Shown: positions 1-7,955 of the stretch, piece by piece
Numbering within the stretch: the first letter of the stretch is position 1
Layout: every line of letters begins with the position of its first letter
Assembly: GCA_035591015.1 (NCBI GenBank)
Contig: JAXIUW010122226.1
Span: forward strand, 9,397 to 27,964
Length of the DNA stretch: 18,568 nt
Direction: 5' to 3'
Source: Cephalothrix simula
Lineage: Eukaryota; Nemertea; Palaeonemertea; Archinemertea; Cephalotrichidae
Notes under the pieces: generated by a model
Seen by the model: only the letters and a program-made list of their open reading frames with translations
Told to the model about the DNA's origin: nothing
The model's database searches: none
Program-made: the position numbers and the translations under genes

Positions 1-222
1 TTTATTTGATACGAATTAGTTACTTTTTAATTTGCTTATTTTGTGCTTTTGTGGCATGCTCATAGGAGTTGGTAAAAAATTAATTTTGATTCTAATAATG
101 ATGTAACTAATAGAGGGCACCTAGATTCACTTTAGATGTCAGATACTTTAAAAAAAGCTATTGATTTTAAATATTTGATGTTACAATTTTGATTTGTAGA
201 TAATTGATTTATGTATTCTTAG
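1..222 (+). other. Partial dynamin intron at the window edge
   Basis: AT-rich sequence with no coding signal. It ends in a pyrimidine-containing acceptor (TATTCTTAG) immediately before the first predicted exon. The window opens inside this intron. Confidence 0.6.
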
Positions 223-267
223 GAAGAGAATAGTTCAAAAACTTCAAGAGACGCGAATGCGTATAAG
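223..267 (+). CDS. DNM: Dynamin exon: stalk-to-PH linker
   Basis: Fifteen codons, phase 0 at both ends, reading EENSSKTSRDANAYK, between a TTCTTAG acceptor and a GTATAC donor. Spliced to the next exon it gives ...SSKTSRDANAYK-VIRKGYL, which matches the arrangement in fly and vertebrate dynamins, where a short polar linker with a KT(S/G) motif precedes VIRKG. The linker is unstructured in dynamin crystal structures and joins the stalk to the PH domain. Because the exon is so short, the call rests on the phase, the splice sites and the linker resemblance together. The donor is not the strongest consensus. An alternative is that this is an optional exon, since skipping it would keep the frame. 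Confidence 0.7.
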
Positions 268-872
268 GTATACTTGACCCTGATACTGATCAATATTAAT
301 CAAGTTTTAATCGGTTTGATTATTTAAATTTTCGAAATAAATAATAATGTTAAGGTTTCACAATAGCTATTCAATTATTAGTTTATTTTGCCACATTTAA
401 ATTCAATCAAGATCATAAACATACCTATTCCATTATTGTTATTATTAACCAAGATGAATATTTATGACAACAACTATTTATGTTGTAATCATTTCAGGAT
501 GTCGGCAAAATTTTTGTGATGTTAAAATAGTTATTCGATGTTAGCAGTTATTTTACCTGGCACCTAGATACTCTCGGTAAATAACTGCTCACATATTACA
601 ATCAGTAAGCGTAAAATGAATAACTGTATTTTGTTAATGTTACAGTGATTTTTAATTTTAAATGATAGAATAATTTTGTAGTCACCGAATCACAAGAATT
701 AATTTGCAATTGCATGGTTTAGGGTTAGGCTACTAAATACCGATACTGACAGTTCACACAGGCTTTCCGGCTCATCAATGTGTTAGCTATGTGTACAATA
801 ATCTTTGTTAAAATGTAAAGCAAATAAACTCAACTTGTTTAGATTATAATGAATTTTGTATATTTATTTTAG
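268..872 (+). other. Dynamin intron, no other feature seen
   Basis: A 605-base AT-rich intron with GTATAC donor and TTTATTTTAG acceptor. I see no ORF, RNA gene or clear repeat in it. Confidence 0.6.
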
Positions 873-986
873 GTGATACGCAAAGGATACTTGACTCTTC
901 ATAATATTAGTTTTATGAAAGGTGGATCAAAGGATTTTTGGTTTGTCTTGACAGCTGAAAACCTCTCTTGGTTTAAAGATGAAGAA
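873..986 (+). CDS. DNM: Dynamin exon: N-terminal half of PH domain
   Basis: Thirty-eight codons, phase 0-0, beginning [11 protein letters not shown] and containing the family hallmark [20 protein letters not shown]. It encodes the first strands of the PH beta-sandwich, including variable loop 1. In human dynamin-1 that loop carries the membrane-inserting Ile533 and the PIP2-contacting Lys535. Here the equivalent stretch is S-F-M-K, so the lysine is kept and the inserting residue becomes Phe, still hydrophobic. The exon ends in GAAGAA before a GTAAGT donor that is itself duplicated 28 bases downstream (separate entry). It joins the next exon as KDEE-EKEKKYM, matching the family exactly. Confidence 0.96.
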
Positions 987-1027
987 GTAAGTTTTAATTT
1001 TTAAAGATGAAGAAGTAAGTTTTAAAT
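972..1027 (+). repeat. 28-bp tandem duplication of an exon end and its donor site
   Basis: Two copies (972-999 and 1000-1027), 27 of 28 bases identical. Each holds the last 15 bases of the PH exon plus the GTAAGT donor. Using the second donor (1015) would add 28 bases and bring an in-frame TAA after five extra codons, so the first donor is the one that preserves the protein. Confidence 0.95.
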
Positions 1028-1121
1028 TTCATTTCAATTTAAAATTTTCTTCTGATGTTTCTAACAATAATAAAAAAATAAAATGTTCTAAAAATAAAAT
1101 GTATCATTTTAACTATTTTAG

Positions 1122-1231
1122 GAAAAAGAAAAAAAATATATGCTCCCACTTGATGGTTTAAAAATTAGAGATTTAGAGAGTGGTTTCATGTCAAAGAAAA
1201 AAGTATTTGCTTTATTCCATACAGAGGGACG
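1122..1231 (+). CDS. DNM: Dynamin exon: central PH domain
   Basis: Starts in phase 0 after an AACTATTTTAG acceptor and ends with two bases of an Arg codon (CG) before GTGAGT. The translation runs [18 protein letters not shown], then [19 protein letters not shown]. The motif (M)LPLDGLKxRD followed by GFMSxKxxFALF is diagnostic of dynamin PH domains and gives the central strands of the beta-sandwich. MSKKK keeps the basic patch that lies next to the lipid headgroup site. The Arg codon is completed by the first G of the next exon, giving HTEGR-NVYKDY as in fly and vertebrate dynamins. Confidence 0.96.
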
Positions 1232-2072
1232 GTGAGTTAGATTGAAGCTATTCTTCTTTTTAATATTATTGCTTTTTTGGTAAATCTTCAGAATATTTTA
1301 TTTATTTTTTGGAAAACAATCTTTCCTTTTCAGGCAGTAAGTACACAGTTTAAAAGATATTTATATAAAATTCCTAGTATAGTGCAAAAACAATATTTCA
1401 CTGCACAAAATATTATGAAATTGATTGTTATGTCACTTCAGTTAGTCCACATCTTTATAAAATTCAGTTTCATTCTAAAAAGTAAAAATTTGAATTAGAG
1501 AAAACAGACTAATTTTATTTAACAAAAATCTAATACTGAGTGCTTGAATGCTATTTAACACGGCTCGTTATTTTTATAAAATCATGTAAAAAGTTAATAT
1601 TACATGGCTTACTAATTGATCAGATGTTTTTGTAACCCTAAACACCCATTTGGTATACACAACCACAAAAATGCTTGCATTAGAGTTTTGGTTAATGATT
1701 TGGGTTAGTTAAGACAAGCTGGGATTAGGTTTACGATGTCATAAAACTATACAAAATAAAATATAAAGCATACAATTTCATGCTTTAATCTATCTTTTAT
1801 ATCAATAGTTTTTGTTTATACAGACGTGAATTCTGAAAACACAGTTTCATGCCATTAAGGTATTACTGATTCGCCGGGTATTTTAATTTCGTCTGATTGA
1901 ATGACCATAAAAACCGTCTCATAAAAATGTAAACTTAAATATTTCTAGTTAATATTGGACATAACTACTTAAAGAAGCCCACCTATTAGCGTGTCTGAAG
2001 TTGCGCCACGCTAGATACGATTGAAAATATTTGTTTAAATTTGGTTTGAAGTTTTTATAACTCTCTTTCCAG
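1232..2072 (+). other. Dynamin intron, no other feature seen
   Basis: An 841-base AT-rich intron with GTGAGT donor and TCTCTTTCCAG acceptor. Short ORFs on both strands are chance openings. I see no repeat or RNA gene. Confidence 0.6.
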
Positions 2073-2202
2073 GAATGTTTACAAAGATTACAAACAACTT
2101 GAATTATCATGTGAAGGTCAAGATGAAGTAGACAGCTGGAAGGCTTCATTCTTACGTGCCGGTGTCTACCCTGAACGTAATACTGAAGATAATGGGTCTG
2201 AG
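2073..2202 (+). CDS. DNM: Dynamin exon: C-terminal PH domain
   Basis: Begins with the third base of the split Arg codon and then encodes [20 protein letters not shown], then [19 protein letters not shown], then NGSE, ending on a codon boundary before [20 protein letters not shown] is the C-terminal alpha-helix that closes the PH domain and is almost invariant in classical dynamins. The polar TEDNGSE tail leads to the PH-GED linker. The phase-0 end lets this exon join either of the two alternative GED exons downstream. Confidence 0.97.
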
Positions 2203-3481
2203 GTTTGTAACCTTTACCATTTAATTTTACTTTTTGACTTCACATTTTCTTTGATTGGTGTATTTGGATTCTTAACTAATCCACAGATAAGAATTTATAG
2301 CCTGGTACATTTTCCCATTTATTGATTCAAATAGACTGGTCTCATTGGTATTTAATATTCAATTACTTGGAACAGCTTGTAAATGTAGGCCTTTACTAAT
2401 AATAATAATAACTTTGGCACGGTAAAATCTATTGCATAAGAAATTATTGAAGTAGTTAAAGAATTGTTTTCACTGTTCAATGAATCATAATATATTCATG
2501 AAGTCATGCATAAGATAAGTACAGGCGAAATCTGATTTCTTACCTCAACGTATTTCAATGTTATCTTATGCAAATTTTGATATTTATCGGTTTGATGGTT
2601 ATTTTATTTTTCTTTTTCTCGTTGCAGTATCAGGTAGGCACTACGTCCGTGGTTTTGAGTCCCTTTTTGATCCAATATTATTTTTTTCTTTTACTGTTAA
2701 AGGCGAAATATTTCTCATGCGAAGATCAGCTGTTCTCCAAAAACCCAAATCCTCTACTTTATCGTACTATTTTTCTGTTAGTATTTAGATTTAAAAGATA
2801 TAGTTAACAAAATATATATTCTTTTCTTTTAAGTTTTTATCTAACCTCAGTTAATAGCCACCTTTCGGCGTCAATAATTATTGAATTATTTCGTTTTTAC
2901 AGTTCTTAGCTGCTTTTTCGACCTCTTATTGTTTTTAAAGTTAAATGACAAAAATCAATTCTAAAATTCAAAATTTTAATTAAAATAGTGATGCATGTTC
3001 GCGAACAGTGTTGTACTTGAGGATTTCCTGTGTATTTTATAATACTTCACATAAAAGGGCAAACACTTTAATAATATCTCCTGTATTACCTTTTTGAAAT
3101 GTTAATTTTTTTCTAAATTTGACCAATGTCTTGTTTCTGCACTTTGAAAATAGGGGGCGGTGTTAGTTTGCCATTTTTGCACCGATAATCAGTTTTGAAT
3201 TAACTTTATTACAGCAATTTTATTTTTATTTTAAAATCCTATCCTGCATGATTTCAGGCCAAACTAAGTTGAATTTTTCACATCCAAGCCCATGCATTTC
3301 AATTTATCGAACAATTCAGTTTGCTTTCTGTGTGTCCTCTATATTTTTCAATACGTATATTAAATTTTATATCTTTTTGATCTATGAATATGCTATTCTA
3401 ATGATGTGATGTAATACCTGTTTTCTTGCAGCCTCGTTATCGTAATTTGTTTGTTATGGTGACGTCATGAACACATGAATT

Positions 3482-3595
3482 AATATCAACGAATAAAATA
3501 TTTAGGAGAAAATAGTTTTGATGTTTCGTACGTCAAAACTATTCTCTCGTCCAAGTAACGAGTAAATTCTAATGAACTCGACTTTTGTTGATATT
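3482..3595. repeat. Nested foldback in intron, inner arms 18 bp
   Basis: Inner arms at 3506-3523 and 3531-3548 pair over about 18 positions with two wobble or mismatch positions around a 7-base loop. Outer arms AATATCAAC (3482-3490) and GTTGATATT (3587-3595) are perfect. It lies about 150 bases upstream of the first alternative GED exon. Confidence 0.75.
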
Positions 3596-3640
3596 GGAAA
3601 AAGGTTTCTTATTTATATGAATTTTTATATTCCTTCAGAT

Positions 3641-3675
3641 AAAAAGATTGAAATCAAAAAGATTTCAATCTTTTT
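3641..3675. repeat. Perfect 15-bp stem with 5-base loop
   Basis: AAAAAGATTGAAATC (3641-3655), an AAAAA loop, then its exact reverse complement (3661-3675). In the pre-mRNA it would form a hairpin 68 bases upstream of the exon starting at 3744, in the branch-point region. Confidence 0.9.
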
Positions 3676-3743
3676 TAAACAAACTGTAAAATAAAATTTT
3701 TGTTAGGAGCACTTGTTGATGTCTTTTGTTTTTATTCACCTAG

Positions 3744-3896
3744 GACGAAGATATACAAAGGTCAATATCGTCTGACCCCCACCTTGAGCGTCAGGTGGAG
3801 ACAATTCAAAACCTGGTTACTTCATATTTAAAAATATCCACAAAAACTACATTGGATCTTTATCCTAAGACTGTTATGTGTTTATTAATAAATTAT
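3744..3896 (+). CDS. DNM: Dynamin alternative GED exon, copy A
   Basis: Fifty-one codons, phase 0-0, from a TTTTTATTCACCTAG acceptor to a GTAAGT donor. The translation is [10 protein letters not shown], then [20 protein letters not shown], then [19 protein letters not shown], then NY. It is a paralogue of the exon at 4380-4526: 26 of 41 aligned residues are identical, starting at [11 protein letters not shown]. Compared with copy B and with fly and human dynamin, this copy is the divergent one: it loses the conserved D of NLVDSY (T here) and the R of KTTRDM (L here), and its linker [10 protein letters not shown] has an R-x-x-S-type serine. The exon is open throughout with good splice sites, so it is likely used as an alternative to copy B. 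Including both would also keep frame but would duplicate a stalk helix. Confidence 0.88.
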
Positions 3897-4379
3897 GTAA
3901 GTCGGGTCGCGTAACAGTTTTGAATTCGCTTGGTCCTAACATTTGGCATGCTGTTTTATCTCTGAGGCATTTATAAACAGTTAAATTGGCGTAACAGGCG
4001 TGATTTGTAAATGTCCTATTTGTACTTTGTATTTTTTGCACCAAGAGTTTCTTTGCATTTGCAAAGTGCAGTACAATATACTAATTGCCTGCATAACTAT
4101 TGAAGCAATAATAGGGTTTGCACTTCCTATAAATCTGTAAACATGGCACTAGCGAAAATTAATACTCAGGTGGCAAAAGATTATAGTAGGTAGGCACCAC
4201 AAAATCGTATTCGTAAGTTTTATGAGCACAAGGTGTTGTTATGTAAATTTTAACGAGCCTGTATATCGCCAATTTTACTTAGCCACTGTGGCATGCCAGA
4301 CTAACCTTTCCCTTAACACAAGCTTGGAAGTATACCTCTTTCTAGTCTATCACACCCATCTAATATTCTCCCCACACAG
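3897..4379 (+). other. Intron between the two alternative GED exons
   Basis: 483 bases, long enough that steric interference between splice sites would not by itself force mutual exclusion. Contains the perfect inverted repeat CTTTGCATTTGCAAAG at 4051-4066. Nothing else recognised. Confidence 0.6.
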
Positions 4380-4526
4380 GCAAAAGATGATCTAGGCTCA
4401 ATGGACCCCCAGCTCGAACGTCAAGTTGAAACAATAAGAAATCTTGTAGATTCTTATATGAAAATTATACACAAGACAACCAGAGATATGGTTCCTAAAA
4501 CACTTATGCATATGATAGTAAATATG
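4380..4526 (+). CDS. DNM: Dynamin alternative GED exon, copy B (canonical)
   Basis: Forty-nine codons, phase 0-0, between a TCTCCCCACACAG acceptor and a GTAAGT donor. The translation is AKDDLGSM, then [20 protein letters not shown], then [20 protein letters not shown], then M. This is nearly the fly and vertebrate sequence ([19 protein letters not shown] is shared with human dynamin-1), so it is the ancestral-type exon. Family knowledge: this part of the GED forms the long helix that returns along the stalk and supports dimer and helical assembly. It must alternate with, or be joined to, copy A at 3744-3896, as both have the same phases. Joined to the next exon it reads ...HMIVNM-VKQFINAEM. 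Confidence 0.95.
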
Positions 4527-5993
4527 GTAAGTTTACATAGCGGAATGCATGTTGTCAATAGAAGGTCAAGGTCATTTTTGCTATTGTTTTTTTACTCCCA
4601 TATATTCGATAGTCATAACATAGCCTGACTTTCTAGTAAGAAAAACAATAGTACATAAGACTTATTTGTATAAGATAAATCGTAATTCAACTTTGAACTT
4701 TATTTACAACAATGATCTTTATTGAACTTCGATATCGATAATGGTCAAATAATATATAAATATTGTATACTATCTTGTAGTATATTATATAAATATTGTA
4801 TACTATCTTGTAGTATATTATTTATTAATTTATTAATCTTGTTTTTGATTTATGATAAAGTTGAAAAGTACCTACACTAAATAAATAAGTTTTCCAAGAC
4901 ACCTTTTATAAATTTATGGACCAAATTTCTCCCTTTCAAAATGGTTTGTATTTAAGTTTTTTACCTATCAAAAAACATCACAATTTTTTTCTACTTTAGA
5001 TATTCAAGTATCGCCGCTGAAATGTTCGCACTTTTTTTAAACATTTTTTTACATGGCGAAAATGGCCTGACCTACTTCATGTTTACTAGTATTCATATAA
5101 GGATATATTGATGTTGTAAAAACTTTAATCCTTTCCCCATTTTTACTTTTGGTTTTTTATTTTGTACTAATATTGACGTTTTTGTTGCATGTTGTTTGTC
5201 CAAGATAATACGCATGGCGTTTTTATCATATTGAATATTTTGAGCTAGATTCGATTTTGCCATGTTTTGCAATTTTGGTAATAGATATCTTGGAAATACG
5301 GTAATTTTCATCGCTACAATTTATTCTTTTAAAAAAAGCTTATTCTTATTTCTTTTCATTTAATCCCTCTTTTATCAGTGTAGTTTAGTATTAATGTAGT
5401 TGAATAAAGTTTCTTCATCTCAACACATTATGTCTAGCGTAGTCGGTCAAAATAACTGAATTACATAATTTAATTGATTAAGTATAGCTATAAATGTTTT
5501 AATTTACTTGATTTAATCTTTTAACTGTACTTATATTATCACTTAAGCACCTGATTGGCTTACCCCTGTAGTAACTTATCAGCTTTTAATCCTTAACACG
5601 ATATTGAATTTCAGAAAATAAATTTTTTTAATTGGGAATTTTATAATTATTTTTGGCATGATAATCTAAATATGGTGTGGGTGTTATTATCTTCGGGTTC
5701 TCTTTTTTTGTTGATCCACACCCTATTTGTTATTCAATTTATTAGCGCAATAAATTGAACAATAATAAATTATTGCACAACAAATATTGTAAATTAAGGA
5801 TTGAAGGACACTTCAAAAGGTTTATTTACTAAAAAGAGAATCTTAAAATAATAATTTGTTTTTATAATCAGTATGAAAAATTAAAAAAGCAAAAAGAAAG
5901 ATTTTATTGAATATTAAACTGATTTCCTGTATAGTTTAAATGTTAGATTTTTATGCTGATTTATTTTCTCAATATGCCTTTACAAACTTTCAG
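4527..5993 (+). other. Dynamin intron with small repeats
   Basis: A 1467-base AT-rich intron. It contains a 33-bp tandem duplication (4754-4822) and a perfect 11-bp hairpin (TTCAATTTATT at 5733-5743, its complement at 5749-5759, loop AGCGC). No third GED-like exon was found. The minus-strand open frame around 5093-5311 has no recognisable similarity. Confidence 0.6.
4754..4822. repeat. Two tandem 33-bp copies, each with a hairpin
   Basis: The unit TATAAATATTGTATACTATC followed by TTGTAGTATATTA repeats with period 33 (GTATAC at 4765 and again at 4798). Each copy holds the inverted repeat TATACTA-TCTTG-TAGTATA, so two identical hairpins sit side by side. Confidence 0.85.
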
Positions 5994-6050
5994 GTTAAAC
6001 AATTTATTAATGCTGAAATGTTAGCACATTTATACTCAACGACCGATCAG
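5994..6050 (+). CDS. DNM: Dynamin exon: middle of GED
   Basis: Nineteen codons, phase 0-0, reading VKQFINAEMLAHLYSTTDQ between an AACTTTCAG acceptor and a GTAATT donor. It matches fly (AKDFINGELLAHLY) and human (TKEFIFSELLANLY) GED, with the Lys that corresponds to human dynamin-1 Lys694 kept. It continues the stalk helix into the loop before the MEESAE helix. Sequence ahead of 5994 is open in the same frame back to an ATG at 5940, which is fortuitous. Confidence 0.95.
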
Positions 6051-7273
6051 GTAATTATAACCTTTCTCGTTTTTAAGTTCCCCCTACACCATTTGTCATA
6101 CTCCCTTAACTATACTATTAATTACGTAAATATATGAAAAATTGAAATTTCCCCACCCTTGTTATACAGCCATAATCATATAGCTTTGCTGCCTGTGCAA
6201 CTAATGATAATATCATTAATTTGAAATTTCCCAATATTCATACACCTATGGCCATACAACATGTCTAAACTAATCATAAAAGTTGAAATTTCCCGTCTCT
6301 TATCATAACCTATGCCTCAGCTACTAATAATCTAAAAATGAAGTTGAGTTTTCCCTTCTTTTTTCATACATATGGCCATATGGCTATGCCTATACTACGA
6401 AAGATTTAAAAAAACCCTTCGGATGAAAATGATATACCCCAGATCATGTAGGTCTTGTAGAATAAAGTTGAAATTTTCCTCTATTCATACACGCCTCTAC
6501 TACTTATAATTTAAAAGATCTTGCTGTTAAAATTTTCCGTCTCTTCATATACCTGTGTCAAACGGTCTTGCCATACTACTAAAGATGGAAAAAATCTTGA
6601 AGTTTAAATTTTTCTTCTTTTCACGTGTACATGGTCATGCAATAATGCTCTAGTGACTAAACTGACTAATGATGTAAAAAATCTTAAACATGTAAAAACT
6701 CTTCCTCTATTCATACACCCGTGGTCATACTGCTATGCCTATACTACTAATACTGTAATGTATCATATACCTATACCTCATGTACTAATGATGTAAAAAA
6801 TTGCCGAAATATAAAACTCATCCACCTTAAGTGGAAACTCTGATGTTTCCTCCTGATGACCTCCTCACCAAGTCTATGTCTGGAATTATTACATTTACAT
6901 TTACTCTTCATTTATTAAGCTCACATTCTTTACATTTGACGACCGGAACGTTCTTATGACTAGATTTTCGATTAATGATTAAAACGACACTGCACGGATC
7001 TGGTAGATGTAGGTGCAGGTGTGGGCATTCCCCCTCCGTACGTGCCTGTATCGCCAAATGTAGACGATTGTTAAATAACAACATTTATGTTTGGTCATAG
7101 ATAAATAACTTATGCGCATTCCATCCATTTACTTGTTATTAATTCCATTCAATTTTTCTTTCTCGAAATCTACTTTTCTACCTTTTTTCGTGAACGAACA
7201 TTTTAGAAGCCCATTTTATTATTATAATTTCAAATACAGCTATTCCCATACTACTAAACCCTTATTTTTTCAG
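6051..7273 (+). other. Dynamin intron made largely of degenerate repeats
   Basis: A 1223-base intron with GTAATT donor and TTTTTTCAG acceptor. Roughly 6130-6830 is a degenerate repeat field (separate entry). The remainder, 6830-7273, shows no recognisable feature. A frame open from 7112 into the next exon is coincidental intron sequence. Confidence 0.6.
6130..6830. repeat. Degenerate intronic minisatellite-like repeats
   Basis: At least six to eight diverged copies of a block built from GTTGAAATTTCCC, then (T)ATTCATACACCTATGGCCA, then TATGCCTATACTACTAAT, then GATGTAAAAAATCTT. Clear instances begin near 6142, 6220, 6282, 6338, 6466, 6525, 6600 and 6690. Spacing varies between about 55 and 130 bases, so the array is old and has internal gains and losses. 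Confidence 0.7.
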
Positions 7274-7470
7274 AACTCATTAATGGAAGAGAGTGCCGAA
7301 GAAGCCATGCGCCGTGAAGAATTAATTAAAATGTACCACGCGACGAAAGAAGCCCTGGCAATTATTGGTGACGTTAGTACAAATACGACCAGTACACCAA
7401 TGCCTCCGCCTGTTAAAGATGATTGGTTGAAGCCTTCAACTGGTCCAGGTCCAACTGGGCCGCCTAGCGG
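7274..7470 (+). CDS. DNM: Dynamin exon: end of GED and start of PRD
   Basis: Starts in phase 0 after TTATTTTTTCAG and ends with two bases of a Gly codon before GTAAGA. The translation is [20 protein letters not shown], then [18 protein letters not shown], then [19 protein letters not shown], then PGPTGPPSG. The MEESAE...RR(E/D)E(L/M)..MY...KEAL.IIGD run is the C-terminal GED helix that forms part of the bundle-signalling element touching the GTPase domain. STPMPPPV(K/D)(D/N)xWL marks the GED-PRD border in all classical dynamins. The proline-rich domain begins with [10 protein letters not shown]. Reading into the intron would give an immediate TAA. Confidence 0.97.
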
Positions 7471-7682
7471 GTAAGATTCGAATTAAATGTGCGCAAAAAA
7501 TGGAGGATGAGTAATCCAAAAGTGTCTAAAAAGCCTAAAAAATCATCGGAACAAAGGCCTATACAGTGTGTATTAAAAAATATATCTGTCACCGCTGCCA
7601 CCAATTTACAATTTTTTCATTTGTTGATATTACAAAACTTAAATCTCATATTAAAAAATTGTACTGTAACATTTCCGTGTTT

Positions 7683-7688
7683 TAGCAG
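7683..7688 (+). promoter_or_regulatory. NAGNAG tandem splice acceptor (TAGCAG)
   Basis: Two AG acceptors three bases apart. The first gives G-R-P-P at the junction and the second gives G-P-P, so one Arg of the proline-rich domain is optional without changing frame. Confidence 0.7.
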
Positions 7689-7880
7689 GCCACCTTCACC
7701 TGGGCCACAGCGGCCCGCTGGACGGGCGCCACCCCCGCAGCCCTCGCGCCCGGCCCCTGCAGCTGCTCAGAATCCAGGCCGACCAGCCCCTCAAATTCCA
7801 TCAAGGCCGGCACCTATGATTCCGAATCGACCAGGAGGACCAGGAGCTGTTCCCAATCTTCCACCACCCCTTATCCCACA
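7686..7880 (+). CDS. DNM: Dynamin exon: proline/arginine-rich domain core
   Basis: Begins with the third base of a split Gly codon and ends with CA, two bases of the next codon, before GTAAGT. It encodes RPPSPGPQRPAGRAPPPQPS, then RPAPAAAQNPGRPAPQIPSR, then PAPMIPNRPGGPGAVPNLPP, then PLIP. Four or more R-P / P-x-R-P sites (PSRPAP twice, PNRPGG, PGRPAP) suit class II SH3 ligands such as those bound by amphiphysin, endophilin and intersectin in other animals. It is markedly GC-richer than its surroundings because of Pro, Arg, Gly and Ala codons. The start is ambiguous by one codon: acceptors end at 7685 and at 7688 (TAGCAG). Retention of the downstream intron gives ...LIPQ and an immediate stop. 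Confidence 0.95.
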
Positions 7881-7926
7881 GTAAGTATGGCTGGAAACAG
7901 GTCTGGTAATGAATATGTTGATTATC

Positions 7927-7955
7927 ACGTGACTGTGACGTCATCACATCACGTG
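7927..7955. promoter_or_regulatory. Palindromic E-box / CRE / E-box cluster
   Basis: CACGTG at 7927-7932, TGACGTCA at 7936-7943 and CACGTG at 7950-7955, all within 29 bases and only 46 bases after a splice donor. These are consensus sites for bHLH-zip and CREB/ATF-type bZIP factors. Function is inferred from motif only. Confidence 0.4.

Larger units (their letters stand above)
2203..3743 (+). other. Intron upstream of the alternative GED exons
   Basis: A 1541-base intron. It holds a strong acceptor-like site followed six bases later by a donor (2628-2633, possible microexon), a second acceptor-like site at 3431 followed by an in-frame stop, a TAGGGGGCGG motif (3151-3160), a TGACGTCA palindrome (3460-3467) and two stable hairpins close to the 3' end (3506-3548 and 3641-3675). 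The 2558-2807 open frames show no recognisable protein. Confidence 0.55.

Noticed and set aside
3432-3470. Alternative terminal exon PRYRNLFVMVTS ahead of the GED
   Set aside because: The acceptor is good, but the product would lose the GED and PRD and no similar isoform is known to me; kept only as a side note under the microexon finding.
5093-5311. A 72-codon minus-strand open frame rich in Lys
   Set aside because: No recognised homology and it lies inside an intron; AT-rich DNA gives Lys/Asn/Ile-rich openings by chance.
7112-7273. Upstream extension of the GED exon to an ATG at 7112
   Set aside because: Sequence is intron-like and ends in a pyrimidine-rich acceptor; homology to dynamin begins exactly at 7274.
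7489-7884. A single 131-codon open frame covering an intron and the PRD exon
   Set aside because: The upstream part (7489-7685) lies between a GTAAGA donor and a TTTTAG acceptor, and the preceding exon is in a different phase that stops at once in the intron. Only 7686-7880 is coding.
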